64,000 nt of DNA, from positions 45,211 through 109,210 of the forward strand of contig NZ_CAMFJS010000015.1 in the NCBI RefSeq assembly GCF_945956965.1. Direction: 5' to 3'. The DNA comes from an uncultured Roseateles sp. Lineage in GTDB: Bacteria; Pseudomonadota; Gammaproteobacteria; Burkholderiales; Burkholderiaceae_C. Of the stretch, positions 26,785 through 35,550 are shown one piece after another. The notes beneath the pieces were generated by a model that was not told the origin of the DNA, did no database searches, and worked only from the letters and a program-made list of their open reading frames with translations. Position numbers and translations under genes: made by a program. The number at the start of each line of letters is the position of its first letter. The first letter of the stretch is position 1.

Positions 26785-29370
26785 ATGCTGCAAGCCTACC
26801 GCCAACATGTCGCCGAGCGCGCTGCCCTGGGCATCCCGCCCCTGGCCCTTTCTGCCGAGCAGACCGCCGCCGTGATCGAGCTGATCAAGAACCCGCCTGC
26901 TGGCGAAGGCGAGTTCCTGCTGGACCTGCTGACCCACCGCGTGCCGCCGGGCGTGGACGATGCCGCCAAGGTCAAGGCCAGCTTCCTGGCTGCCGTGGCC
27001 CATGGTGACCTGGCTGTGGCCCTGATCAGCAAGACCCGCGCGACCGAGCTGCTGGGCACCATGGTGGGTGGCTACAACGTCAAGCCCCTGATCGACCTGC
27101 TGGACGACGCCGAAGTGGCAGGCGCCGCCGCCGCCGCGCTGAAGAAGACCCTGCTGATGTTCGACTTCTTCCACGACGTGGCAGAAAAGGCCAAGGCCGG
27201 CAACGCGCACGCCAAGGATGTGATCCAGAGCTGGGCCAATGCCGAGTGGTTCACCAGCCGCCCTGAAGTCGAGAAGAAGATCACCGTGACCGTCTTCAAG
27301 GTCACCGGCGAAACCAATACCGACGACCTGTCGCCCGCGCCCGATGCCTGGAGCCGCCCCGACATCCCGCTGCACTACCTGGCCATGTTGAAGAACGCCC
27401 GCCCCGGCATCACGCCCGAGGAAGACGGCAAGCGCGGCCCGATGAAGTTCATCGAAGACCTCAAGAGCAAGGGCCATCTGGTGGCCTATGTGGGCGATGT
27501 GGTCGGCACCGGCTCTTCGCGCAAATCTGCGACCAATAGCGTGATCTGGGCCACCGGCCAAGACATCCCCTACGTGCCGAACAAGCGCTTCGGCGGCGTG
27601 ACACTGGGCGGCAAGATTGCCCCCATCTTCTTCAACACGCAAGAAGACTCCGGCGCCCTGCCGATCGAAGTTGACGTGAGCGCCTTCAATATGGGCGACG
27701 TCATCGACATCTACCCCTACGAGGGCAAGATCGAGAAGGACGGCAAGGTTGCTGCCGAGTTCAAGCTCAAGAGCGATGTGCTGTTCGACGAAGTGCGCGC
27801 TGGTGGCCGTATCAACCTGATCATCGGCCGCTCACTGACCGCCAAGGCGCGTGAGTTCCTGGGCCTGCCCGCTGCCACCACCTTCCGCCTGCCCACTGCA
27901 CCTGCCGCCACCAAGGCTGGCTTCACGCTGGCTCAGAAGATGGTTGGCCGCGCTGTTGGCCTGCCCGAAGGCCAAGGCGTGCGCCCCGGCACTTACTGCG
28001 AACCCAAGATGACCACGGTCGGCTCGCAAGACACCACCGGCCCCATGACCCGCGACGAGCTGAAGGACCTGGCTTGCCTGGGCTTCAGCGCCGACCTGGT
28101 GATGCAGAGCTTCTGCCACACCGCGGCCTATCCCAAGCCCGTGGACGTCAAGACTCACCGTGAACTGCCGGCCTTCATCAGCAGCCGCGGCGGCGTGTCC
28201 CTGCGCCCAGGCGACGGCGTGATCCACAGCTGGCTGAACCGCCTGCTGCTGCCCGACACCGTCGGCACCGGTGGCGACAGCCACACCCGCTTCCCGATCG
28301 GCATCTCCTTCCCCGCGGGCTCGGGCCTGGTGGCCTTCGGCGCCGCCACGGGCGTGATGCCCCTGGACATGCCTGAGTCCGTGCTGGTGCGCTTCAAGGG
28401 CCAGATGCAGCCCGGCATCACCCTGCGTGATCTGGTGCATGCCATCCCGCTGTACGCCATCAAGGCCGGTCTGCTGACCGTGGCCAAGGCCGGCAAGATC
28501 AATGCCTTCTCGGGCCGCATCCTGGAAATCGAAGGTCTGCCGGATCTGAAGGTGGAACAAGCGTTTGAGCTGAGCGACGCCTCGGCCGAGCGCAGCGCCG
28601 CCGGTTGCACGGTCAAGCTGAACCCCGAGCCGATCAAGGAATACCTCACCAGCAATATCGTGCTGATGAAGAACATGATCGCCGACGGCTACGCCGACGC
28701 CCGCACCCTGCAGCGCCGCATCGAGAAGGTCGAAGCCTGGCTGGCCAACCCCAACTTGCTGGAAGCCGACAAGGACGCCGAATACGCACACGTCATCGAA
28801 ATCGATCTGGCCGACATCAAGGAACCTATCCTGTGCTGCCCGAACGATCCGGACGACGCCAAGTTCCTGAGCGACGTCGCTGGCACCAAGATCGATGAAG
28901 TCTTCATCGGCTCTTGCATGACCAATATCGGCCACTTCCGCGCTGCTTCCAAGCTGCTGGAAGGCCGCCGCGACATCCCCGTCAAGCTGTGGGTGGCCCC
29001 GCCGACCAAGATGGACGCCCAAGAGCTGACCAAGGAAGGCCATTACGGCACCTTTGGCGCGGCTGGCGCCCGCATGGAAATGCCTGGCTGCAGCCTGTGC
29101 ATGGGCAACCAAGCGCAGGTCAAGGAAGGCGCCACCGTGGTGTCCACCAGCACCCGCAACTTCCCCAACCGCCTGGGCAAGAACAGCAATGTCTACCTGG
29201 CTTCGGCTGAGTTGGCAGCGATTGCCTCCAAGCTGGGCCGTATTCCTACCGTTGCGGAATACCACGCCGATATGGGCGTCATCAACAAGGACGGCAGCAA
29301 GATTTATCAGTACATGAACTTCGACCAGATCGAGGAATACGCTGATGCCGCCAAGGCCGTGACGAACTGA
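26785..29370 (+). CDS. acnB: aconitate hydratase B
   Basis: 861 residues, the AcnB organisation: an N-terminal HEAT-like domain (1-160), the swivel domain 4 placed N-terminally (about 165-375; [34 protein letters not shown]), then domains 1-3. Fe-S ligands lie in [10 protein letters not shown] and CSLCMGNQ. It isomerises citrate and isocitrate; in other bacteria apo-AcnB also binds mRNA. GGAG precedes the ATG. It is followed by a 163-bp palindrome and a strong terminator, so that palindrome lies in its 3' UTR. Confidence 0.98.
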   Translation: MLQAYRQHVAERAALGIPPLALSAEQTAAVIELIKNPPAGEGEFLLDLLTHRVPPGVDDAAKVKASFLAAVAHGDLAVALISKTRATELLGTMVGGYNVKPLIDLLDDAEVAGAAAAALKKTLLMFDFFHDVAEKAKAGNAHAKDVIQSWANAEWFTSRPEVEKKITVTVFKVTGETNTDDLSPAPDAWSRPDIPLHYLAMLKNARPGITPEEDGKRGPMKFIEDLKSKGHLVAYVGDVVGTGSSRKSATNSVIWATGQDIPYVPNKRFGGVTLGGKIAPIFFNTQEDSGALPIEVDVSAFNMGDVIDIYPYEGKIEKDGKVAAEFKLKSDVLFDEVRAGGRINLIIGRSLTAKAREFLGLPAATTFRLPTAPAATKAGFTLAQKMVGRAVGLPEGQGVRPGTYCEPKMTTVGSQDTTGPMTRDELKDLACLGFSADLVMQSFCHTAAYPKPVDVKTHRELPAFISSRGGVSLRPGDGVIHSWLNRLLLPDTVGTGGDSHTRFPIGISFPAGSGLVAFGAATGVMPLDMPESVLVRFKGQMQPGITLRDLVHAIPLYAIKAGLLTVAKAGKINAFSGRILEIEGLPDLKVEQAFELSDASAERSAAGCTVKLNPEPIKEYLTSNIVLMKNMIADGYADARTLQRRIEKVEAWLANPNLLEADKDAEYAHVIEIDLADIKEPILCCPNDPDDAKFLSDVAGTKIDEVFIGSCMTNIGHFRAASKLLEGRRDIPVKLWVAPPTKMDAQELTKEGHYGTFGAAGARMEMPGCSLCMGNQAQVKEGATVVSTSTRNFPNRLGKNSNVYLASAELAAIASKLGRIPTVAEYHADMGVINKDGSKIYQYMNFDQIEEYADAAKAVTN

Positions 29371-29374
29371 AGTG

Positions 29375-29537
29375 AGTACCGTGCCGCGCGAGTATCGGAA
29401 CATGAAAGCGCGTCTTCGCCTCCACGCCCGCGTTGCAAATCCTCGCCATAGCTACGGCTATGGCTGCGGTTTGCGCCTTGGCCTGAAGGCGAATCCATCG
29501 CTTTCATTTTGTTCCTCTACTTGCGCGGCACGGTACT
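29375..29537. repeat. 163-bp imperfect palindrome in the acnB 3' region
   Basis: The ends are a perfect 15-bp inverted repeat (AGTACCGTGCCGCGC at 29375-29389, GCGCGGCACGGTACT at 29523-29537). The centre is a perfect hairpin GCCATAGC-TACG-GCTATGGC (29445-29464), and the arms between match imperfectly (for example GAACATGAAAGCG left, CGCTTTCAT plus GTTC right; TTCGCCT left, AGGCGAA right). No open reading frame explains it. I see no target-site duplication at its ends. Confidence 0.9.
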
Positions 29538-29568
29538 AGCGCTGCGCAGCTTGCGCAAAGCACGCTTC

Positions 29569-29608
29569 AACAAGGCCCGCCGGGGAAACCCGGCGGGCCT
29601 TGTTTTTT
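29569..29608 (+). terminator. terminator after acnB
   Basis: A perfect 16-bp stem (AACAAGGCCCGCCGGG and its complement) with a GAAA loop and a following T-run. It lies 31 bp after the palindrome. The gene-free stretch 29609-29822 holds only the promoter region of the next gene. Confidence 0.93.
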
Positions 29609-29822
29609 GCGGCCAGGGTCAGGTCTTGCCGGCCTATACTCGAGCCCGGGTCAGCAGCACACCCAGGCCTTGCCGCACGACGCAGCACGTCGTGAGCTAA
29701 ACCTGCTAGTTTTTTGGATTTCACAGGCTCGTGTTCACCCGCGTGTGTTCTCGGCTGTAAGTCGGCAAGCCATAGCGCCATCGCCAGATGGTCAAGAGCA
29801 CGCGTTGTGGAGTTTGATCACC

Positions 29823-30431
29823 ATGCCCCGTGACCGTTTGATTCCTTTGCAGGCCGAGGACATCTCGGCCTTCGCCAAATCATTGCGCCAGCAGCTGAGC
29901 GCGCATCAAGAAGCCAACGCCGCCCTACCCGGCCATCTCAGCCTGCTGAATATGCTGGCCCGCGCCGCCGGGCACCGCAATATCCAGGCACTCAAAGCGA
30001 GCCAGCCCAGTGCGAGCCAAGCCGCCAGTGCCACACAAGCACAAGCAAAGCCACTTCCCCCAGCGCGCGGCCCGCGCCACCCGGATTTGAGCGAGCTGGC
30101 CGATCGCGCCTTGCGCCAGTTCGACCCTCAAGGCCGCTTGATGCGCTGGCCCAGCCGCCATCAGGTGCAGCGCTATGCCTTATGGGGCTTGTGGCTGCAT
30201 TTCGACAGCCGACGCCACTACACCGAACCCGAAGTCAACGAGGTGCTGAAGCGCCAGCATTGCTTTGGCGACCACTGCACCCTGCGGCGCGAATTGGTCA
30301 ATATGAAGCTGCTGGCCCGCAGCGACGGCGGGCGGGAATACCGCAAGCTCGCCGCCCGGCCCGAGGCTGATTTGTTGCCCCTGCTGCGCGAGTTGCGTGA
30401 ACGCTCTGGCCAGGGCGCCCCGGCTGACTGA
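29823..30431 (+). CDS. DUF2087 domain protein
   Basis: 202 residues from MPRDRLIPLQAED; the upstream extension of the frame is non-conserved-looking and has no Shine-Dalgarno. An N-terminal helical part (DISAFAKSLRQQLS... LPGHLSLLNMLARAAGHRNIQALKA) is followed by an Ala/Gln-rich linker and a C-terminal DUF2087 domain (HYTEPEVNEVLKRQHCFGDHCTLRRELVNMKLLARSDGGREYRKL), which resembles a winged helix and is found in bacteria as a probable DNA-binding or transcription-related domain. Function unknown. Single gene, convergent with the MocR gene. Confidence 0.8.
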   Translation: MPRDRLIPLQAEDISAFAKSLRQQLSAHQEANAALPGHLSLLNMLARAAGHRNIQALKASQPSASQAASATQAQAKPLPPARGPRHPDLSELADRALRQFDPQGRLMRWPSRHQVQRYALWGLWLHFDSRRHYTEPEVNEVLKRQHCFGDHCTLRRELVNMKLLARSDGGREYRKLAARPEADLLPLLRELRERSGQGAPAD

Positions 30432-30460
30432 AGGCGCTTAAAGACTCGCCAGAGTCGGGT

Positions 30461-31990
30461 TCATCCAGACGTACGCGCCGTGCACGCCGGCAGACAGCTC
30501 AGCAAGCGCGCGACCAACCCAGGCATCTGCTCGGCTGGCACCTGGGCATAGCCCAACAGCAGCCCGCGCCAAGGCTGGGCGCGCGGCCCGATGCTCAGCA
30601 GGCTGAGCGCCGGGGCGATCAAACCCAAGTCCTGAGCACGGGCACTGATGGCCACATCATCCAGCCGCGCATCTTCAAAGCGCAGCGCCAGATGCATGCC
30701 GGCCGAGCCGCCATGAACCGTCGCCACGCTTGCGTCCACCCCGGCCGTCAGGGCTGCCACCAGCGCATCCCGACGTTGCCGATAGAGCCGGCGCATGCGG
30801 CGCAGGTGCAGGCCGAACTGGCCGTTACGCATGAACTCAGCTAGCGCTAGCTGATCGGCCACACGCCCGCGCGGCGCCGTGCGCGCCAGCAAACGATGCA
30901 GGTCCGCACAAATCCCCTCTGGCACCACCATGAAGCCGGTGCGCAAGCCCGGGAACAGCGTCTTGCTGAAAGTACCGAGGTAGACCACCGGCGCATCGGC
31001 TTGCAGGCCTTGCATGGCGGGCAAAGGCGGGCCGTCGTGACGGAACTCGCTGTCGTAGTCGTCTTCGATGATCAAGGCCCCGTGCGCCCGCGCCTGCGCA
31101 ATGAGTTCGAGCCGACGCGCCAAGCTCAGCACCGCGCCCGTGGGGTATTGGTGCGAAGGGGTGGTGTAGATCAGGCGCGGGCTATGTTGACGCCAGTCCG
31201 CCGCGCTCGGCGCCATGCCCTCCTCATCCACCGCCACGCCGATCAGCTTGAGTTGGCCGCCGCGCAGTGCCACGGCGGCGCCGGCATAGCCAGGGCTCTC
31301 CAGCCAGGCTTTGTCGCCGGGGTCGGCAAAGGCACGGGCGCACAAGTCCAAACTGGCTTGCGTGCCGTCGGTGATGAAAATTTGCCGCGGCTCGCAGCGC
31401 ACACCGCGCGCCAAGCGCAGGTGATCGGCGATCGCTTCTCGCAGCGCGCCTTCACCGGCCGGATCTGCATAGTTCAGCTGCGCAGGGCTCAGGCCGCGCC
31501 AAGCCCGCTCCAGCGCCCGCCTCCACTGCTGCAACGGAAACTCGCTCAAGGCCGGCACACCGGCCGCAAAGGCGCCCACGCCTTCAAGCACCGGCACAGC
31601 GTTAAGGGTGGCTTGCACACGGCGAGCTAAGCGGCGCGCCAGCACGGGAGCCGCGCTGCGAGCGGCCGCCGCAGGGACAGCGCAATGCGGCAGAAAACTC
31701 GCCACGATGGTGCCGCGCCGGCTTGACTCGATCAAACCTTCCGTGGCCAGTTGCTCATAGGCATACAGCACGGTGTTGCGGGCCAGCGCCAGCTCTTGCG
31801 CCAGCGCTCGGCTGGCAGGCATGCGCGTGCCCGGCGCCAATTCACCGGCGCGAATCGCCGCACGCAAGCACTCATGTAGGCGGCGTTGCATGGGCTCGCC
31901 GCCGGCAAGCCCGGTGCTGCGCCCCTTGGCATTACGCTCACCAGGACTGGACTCCGCCAGGCGGTTTAAAAGCAGTTGAACGTCCATCAT
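30461..31990 (-). CDS. MocR/PdxR-type GntR regulator with aminotransferase domain
   Basis: About 509 residues: an N-terminal GntR winged helix (QRRLHECLRAAIRAGEL... LARNTVLYAYEQLATEGLIES), a linker, and a fold-type-I aminotransferase-like domain with TDGTQASLDLCARAF, SPGYAGAA, YTTPSHQYPTG, IIEDDYDSEFR and the PLP lysine in FSKTLFPGLRTGF. The set is intact, so PLP binding is expected. Start is uncertain: the double ATG at 31990/31987 is chosen; ATG 32023 is possible. Divergent from the FMN-binding protein gene with a perfect inverted repeat between them, the usual layout of a MocR regulator and its target. Confidence 0.93.
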   Translation of the reverse strand: MMDVQLLLNRLAESSPGERNAKGRSTGLAGGEPMQRRLHECLRAAIRAGELAPGTRMPASRALAQELALARNTVLYAYEQLATEGLIESSRRGTIVASFLPHCAVPAAAARSAAPVLARRLARRVQATLNAVPVLEGVGAFAAGVPALSEFPLQQWRRALERAWRGLSPAQLNYADPAGEGALREAIADHLRLARGVRCEPRQIFITDGTQASLDLCARAFADPGDKAWLESPGYAGAAVALRGGQLKLIGVAVDEEGMAPSAADWRQHSPRLIYTTPSHQYPTGAVLSLARRLELIAQARAHGALIIEDDYDSEFRHDGPPLPAMQGLQADAPVVYLGTFSKTLFPGLRTGFMVVPEGICADLHRLLARTAPRGRVADQLALAEFMRNGQFGLHLRRMRRLYRQRRDALVAALTAGVDASVATVHGGSAGMHLALRFEDARLDDVAISARAQDLGLIAPALSLLSIGPRAQPWRGLLLGYAQVPAEQMPGLVARLLSCLPACTARTSG

Positions 31991-32116
31991 CGAGAAATTC
32001 GTACCCGTTTCCTCAGCCCACATTGATGCGTTGAATGAACAGTCGAGTGAGCTTGACCTGAAAGGCTGCGTCACCATCTGGCCGCCGACAAGTTTTACTG
32101 GCCCCAAAAAATAGTC

Positions 32117-32148
32117 TTGGCTTGGCTCTTTTCATGGAACCAAGCCAA
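32117..32148. promoter_or_regulatory. inverted repeat in the MocR / FMN-protein intergenic region
   Basis: TTGGCTTGG (32117-32125) and CCAAGCCAA (32140-32148) are perfect 9-bp arms with a 14-bp spacer. An ACTGGCCCC-type element lies just upstream (about 32097), resembling the ctgg-containing sites known for MocR regulators such as TauR. Probably the regulator's binding region. Confidence 0.55.
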
Positions 32149-32218
32149 CTCTACATTGGCGCATCCGCAAATCACCAAGTGATTTCAATCAATCAGTCCA
32201 TCAAGAAAGCGCACGCCC

Positions 32219-32899
32219 ATGTCCAAACCAACTGCCGAGCAGCCCCCCAGCCCGCGCACCCGGGTCCGCCGTATCGCCGAGAACGCCGCCTACGATCGCG
32301 CCACCCTGCTGGCCATCGTTGATGCGGCCTACCTCTGCCACATCGCCTTCTCAGACGGCAGCGCCAGCCACTGCATCCCCACCGCCTGCTGGCGCGAAGG
32401 TCAGCACCTCTACATCCACGGCTCCAACGGCAGCCGCATGCTCAAGGCATTGACCAGCGGCGCAGACATCTGCGTCACCATCACCCACCTCGACGGCCTA
32501 GTGCTGGCCCGCTCAGCCTTCAACCACTCCATGAACTACCGCTCGGCCATGATCTACGGCCAGTTTGAGTGCGTCGATGATCTGCAAGCCAAGCGCGATT
32601 CATTGGCCCGATTCATGGAGAAATTGGCCCCCGGCCGTCAGGCGCAAATTCGTCCCGGCAACGACAAAGAATTCAACGCCACCACCGTCTTGCGCATCAG
32701 CCTGGACGAGGCCGCCTGCAAGGTTCGCACCGGTGGGCCAGTGGATGACGAGGAAGACCTCGCCTTGCCGGTCTGGGCCGGCGTGCTGCCACTTATCCAA
32801 CAGCGTGGTGCTCCGATTCAAGACCCGGCTTGCCAGCAGGCCGCGCCCGAGCATGTGTTGGCATGGCAGGCAGACAGCGCAGAAATCCCTGCGCAGTGA
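32219..32899 (+). CDS. pyridoxamine 5'-phosphate oxidase-like FMN-binding split-barrel protein
   Basis: 226 residues. The split-barrel pattern is clear: YDRATLLAIVDAAYLCHIAFSDG, HCIPTACWREGQHLYIHGSNGSRML, VCVTITHLDGLVLARSAF-like segment, NYRSAMIYGQFE, then an alpha-helical insertion and the C-terminal VRTGGPVDDEEDLALPVWAGVLPL. This is the NimA/flavin-nucleotide-binding subfamily rather than PdxH itself. A redox or detoxification role is inferred. It is divergently paired with a PLP-binding MocR regulator and probably controlled by it. Confidence 0.85.
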   Translation: MSKPTAEQPPSPRTRVRRIAENAAYDRATLLAIVDAAYLCHIAFSDGSASHCIPTACWREGQHLYIHGSNGSRMLKALTSGADICVTITHLDGLVLARSAFNHSMNYRSAMIYGQFECVDDLQAKRDSLARFMEKLAPGRQAQIRPGNDKEFNATTVLRISLDEAACKVRTGGPVDDEEDLALPVWAGVLPLIQQRGAPIQDPACQQAAPEHVLAWQADSAEIPAQ

Positions 32900-33104
32900 A
32901 AGGCTGAGCCTGAAGCCGCTGGCTAAGTGAAGTGAGCGGACTTCGCGCAGTAGGCGCAGGCAACAGCGCACGCGCCATCTTCGCCGGCGGGCTTTTGCCT
33001 CACTCTACAAACAAAAGAGTCGGGCATTCCAGCAAAGCACGAATCGCCTGAATGAATTGCGCGGCCGCGCTACTGACCCTTGACCACCTCTTCAACACCC
33101 CATT

Positions 33105-33141
33105 ATTTCCGTCTTGACAGAAATTACTGACTCGCTAGACT
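33105..33141 (+). promoter_or_regulatory. promoter and operator of the GbsR-like regulator; predicted leaderless start
   Basis: A 20-bp inverted repeat, ATTTCCGTCTTGACAGAAAT (33105-33124), overlaps a consensus -35 TTGACA (33114-33119). TAGACT (33136-33141) is the -10 after a 16-bp spacer. The ATG at 33149 is only 7 bp after the -10, so transcription should begin at or next to the start codon. No Shine-Dalgarno could be present in such an mRNA. Confidence 0.7.
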
Positions 33142-33148
33142 TCAACTC

Positions 33149-33685
33149 ATGGAACTCAGCGAAGTCGCACGTAAATTTGTCGTCCACTGGGGCGAGATGG
33201 GCAATGCCTGGGGCGTTAACCGCACCGTGGCACAAATCCACGCCCTGCTCTTCTTTCACGGTCGGCCGCTGCACGCGGAAGAGATTGCCGACACCTTGAC
33301 GGTGGCGCGCTCCAATGTCAGCACCAGCCTGAAGGAGTTGCAAAACTGGAACCTGATCCGGGTGGCCCATGTGCTGGGCGACCGTCGCGATTACTTTGAA
33401 ACCTCGGTCGACGTCTGGGAGTTGTTCCGAACCATCGTGCGCGAACGCAAGGAGCGGGAATTCGACCCGACGGTTCGCGTGCTGAGCGCCTTGGTCGCTG
33501 ACCCCGGCTTCGCCGGCGAAAGCGCCGACACCCAAGACCGCGTGCGCGAAGCCCTGCGCTTCATGGACACCCTGGGTGCCTGGTCTGAGGAAATGCTCAG
33601 ACTCTCGCCCAACACCCTGGAGAAGGTCTTGAAGCTGGGCGCCAGTGTGCAGAAATTTGTGCGCGGCTCGGACGGCAAGGACTGA
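33149..33685 (+). CDS. GbsR/MarR-family transcriptional regulator
   Basis: 178 residues. A winged helix (about 20-90: WGVNRTVAQIHALLFFHGRPLHAEEIADTL, VARSNVSTSLKELQNWNLIRV, GDRRDYFE) is followed by a long helical dimerisation region. The first two stretches are the GbsR-subfamily pattern. Its start follows the -10 box so closely that the mRNA is probably leaderless. The same 20-bp operator occurs at its own promoter and at the promoter of the downstream four-gene operon, so it likely regulates both. A terminator separates it from that operon. Confidence 0.88.
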   Translation: MELSEVARKFVVHWGEMGNAWGVNRTVAQIHALLFFHGRPLHAEEIADTLTVARSNVSTSLKELQNWNLIRVAHVLGDRRDYFETSVDVWELFRTIVRERKEREFDPTVRVLSALVADPGFAGESADTQDRVREALRFMDTLGAWSEEMLRLSPNTLEKVLKLGASVQKFVRGSDGKD

Positions 33686-33690
33686 AGCGC

Positions 33691-33728
33691 AAGGCGGCGT
33701 CTGTCTTCATGGAGCGCCGCCTTTTTTT
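33691..33728 (+). terminator. terminator between the GbsR-like gene and the DCC operon
   Basis: AAGGCGGCG pairs with CGCCGCCTT around a 15-nt loop and runs into a T-run. The end of the T-run is also the start of the next promoter's -35-like TTGACC (33727-33732). Confidence 0.8.
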
Positions 33729-33756
33729 GACCTTTAATTTCTGTCATTACTGAAAT
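33727..33756 (+). promoter_or_regulatory. promoter and second operator copy, DCC-SDR-DoxX-DUF2269 operon
   Basis: ATTTCTGTCATTACTGAAAT (33737-33756) matches the operator at 33105 in the symmetric positions ATTTC-x-GT-...-AC-x-GAAAT. It fills the space between a -35-like TTGACC (33727-33732) and includes a -10-like TGAAAT (33751-33756). The leader would be very short, with the ATG at 33769. Confidence 0.65.
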
Positions 33757-33768
33757 ATCGGATTAGTC

Positions 33769-34233
33769 ATGAATATCACGCTCACGCATCCCGGCGCCTT
33801 CCCACTGACCCTGTACTACGAATCGGCCTGCCCCTTGTGCGACAGCGAAATGCGCAATCTGATGCTGCGCAATCGCGAAGGCCTGCTGCGCTTTGTCGAC
33901 ATCTCAGCCCCTGACTTCGCCGGCCCGCCGCCGGGCTGCAGCCGTGAAGACCTGCTGAGCTTGATGCATGGCCTGCGGGCCGATGGCCAGGTGATCCGGA
34001 GCGTCGAGGTCTTCCGCCTGGCTTACGCGGCAGTGGGCCTGCCCGGTGTCAGCCGCGCCCTGTCCCTGCCCCTGCTGAGGCCGCTGGCCGATGCGCTCTA
34101 CCCCTGGATTGCCCGCCACCGCCACCGTGTGCCGGCCTGGATCAGCGGTCTGGTCTTCGGCCGCGCCCTGCGGCGCGCAGCCGAACACGCCGCAAGCCAG
34201 CCGCGGTGCACGGCCGACCGCTGCACGCACTGA
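33769..34233 (+). CDS. DCC-family thiol-disulfide oxidoreductase-like protein (DUF393)
   Basis: 154 residues. The N-terminus LTLYYESACPLCDSEMRNL holds the family motif, with Cys21 and Cys24 as a CPLC pair; the following FVDISAPDF, LHGLRADGQV-like and VFRLAYAAVGL segments are typical of DUF393. A thioredoxin-like redox role is inferred from the family name and the cysteine pair. First gene of an operon with an SDR, a DoxX-like and a DUF2269 protein. The C-terminus is Arg/His-rich and ends with two extra Cys (RCTADRCTH). Confidence 0.85.
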   Translation: MNITLTHPGAFPLTLYYESACPLCDSEMRNLMLRNREGLLRFVDISAPDFAGPPPGCSREDLLSLMHGLRADGQVIRSVEVFRLAYAAVGLPGVSRALSLPLLRPLADALYPWIARHRHRVPAWISGLVFGRALRRAAEHAASQPRCTADRCTH

Positions 34234-34264
34234 AAACCACTCCACAAAGACACAGCGCATCATC

Positions 34265-35161
34265 ATGAACATCCTGCTCTGCGGCGCCCAAGGCTTCATC
34301 GGCCGCCATGTGCTGGAACGCTTGCTCAGCCAGGGTCACTCGGTTCGGGCCACAAGCCGAACAGCACACCCCAACTCGGACTGGCCGGGCGTGGAATGGA
34401 TCCAGGCCGATTTCAGCCGCGACCTTTCGGCCAGGGACTGGCTGCCGCGCCTGCAAGGCATAGCCGCCGTGATCAACGCCGTGGGCGTCCTTCGCGACCG
34501 GCCGGGGCAGCCCATGGATGCCATCCATCATCGGGGCCCGGTGGCCTTGTTCGAGGCCTGCGCCGAAGCCGGTGTGCGCCGTGTGCTGCAGATCTCGGCC
34601 CTGGGCATTGCCGACAGCAACACGCATTACGCATGCAGCAAGCGGGCTGCAGAAACGAAGTTGCTGGCGCTGCAACAAGCCGGGCGACTCGACGCCACGG
34701 TTTTGCAGCCCAGCATCGTCTTCGGCAGGGGCGGGGCCAGCAGCGAGTTGTTCCTGACTATGGTGCGGCTGCCCTTGCTGATCCTGCCCGGAGAAGCCCT
34801 GAACACCCGCGTCCAGCCGGTGGCCGTGCAAGACCTGGCCGAAGCCTGCCTGCGCCTGCTGCCGCGAACAGGCCCGTCGCAGCTCGCCGTGGTGGGGCCA
34901 CAAGCCTTGCGACTCAGCGATTTCATTGCCAGCCTGCGCCAGCAACAAGGCCGACCGCCAGCTCGCGTTGGGCGCCTGCCCGATGCGTTGAGCCGGCTCA
35001 GCGCCTGCATCGGCGACCACCTGCCCTTCCAACCCTGGGGTCGAGAAACGTTGGCCCTGCTGCAGCAAGACAACACGGCCGACCCCGCGCCGCTGCGCCA
35101 ACTGCTAAATCGAGACGCACGCTCACCGACCGAGTTTTTGAACACCTGGGAGGACGCATGA
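34265..35161 (+). CDS. NAD(P)-binding SDR / atypical epimerase
   Basis: 298 residues from MNILLCGAQGFIGRH, which starts at the Rossmann GxxGxxG loop; the longer frame upstream overlaps the DCC gene and is not expected. HYACSKRAAET supplies a Y-x-x-x-K. The family is close to NDUFA9-like and 'SDR plus DoxX' proteins. Substrate unknown. Its stop overlaps the next start (ATGA at 35158). Confidence 0.87.
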   Translation: MNILLCGAQGFIGRHVLERLLSQGHSVRATSRTAHPNSDWPGVEWIQADFSRDLSARDWLPRLQGIAAVINAVGVLRDRPGQPMDAIHHRGPVALFEACAEAGVRRVLQISALGIADSNTHYACSKRAAETKLLALQQAGRLDATVLQPSIVFGRGGASSELFLTMVRLPLLILPGEALNTRVQPVAVQDLAEACLRLLPRTGPSQLAVVGPQALRLSDFIASLRQQQGRPPARVGRLPDALSRLSACIGDHLPFQPWGRETLALLQQDNTADPAPLRQLLNRDARSPTEFLNTWEDA

Positions 35162-35550
35162 GCCCCACACTCCATCCCACCGGACGCCGCGCCGCGCGTC
35201 TCAGCCTGATCAGCCTCTGGCTCTGGACCGGCGTGGTCAGCCTCTGGGAGCTGCACGGCCAATCGGCGGCCCTGCTGCACGCAGCCGGCCTGGATCCAGC
35301 GCTGGCAAATGCTCTGATCCTCAGCGGCGCTGGGCTGGACCTGCTGATCGGTGCGGCGCTTTGGCGCTGGCATTCGCCTCGGCTCTATTTGGCGGCGGGC
35401 CTGGCCATGCTGGTGATGACGGTTATGGGCAGCCTGCTGCTGCCCTCGCTCTGGCTCCATCCCTTGGGTCCGCTGAGCAAGAACCTGCCCATCGGCGCCC
35501 TGCTCTATCTGCTCTACCTTGATGCCCGCGAAGGCGGCAGCTCATCATGA
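35158..35550 (+). CDS. DoxX-like membrane protein
   Basis: 130 residues from MSPTLHPTGRRAARL, four predicted transmembrane helices (LISLWLWTGVVSLWE, ALILSGAGLDLLIGAALW, LYLAAGLAMLVMTVMGSLLLP, LPIGALLYLLYL). The pattern matches DoxX-like proteins that elsewhere are fused to or paired with SDR proteins like the one upstream. Both ends overlap neighbours by 4 bp, so it is translationally coupled within the operon. Confidence 0.8.
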   Translation: MSPTLHPTGRRAARLSLISLWLWTGVVSLWELHGQSAALLHAAGLDPALANALILSGAGLDLLIGAALWRWHSPRLYLAAGLAMLVMTVMGSLLLPSLWLHPLGPLSKNLPIGALLYLLYLDAREGGSSS

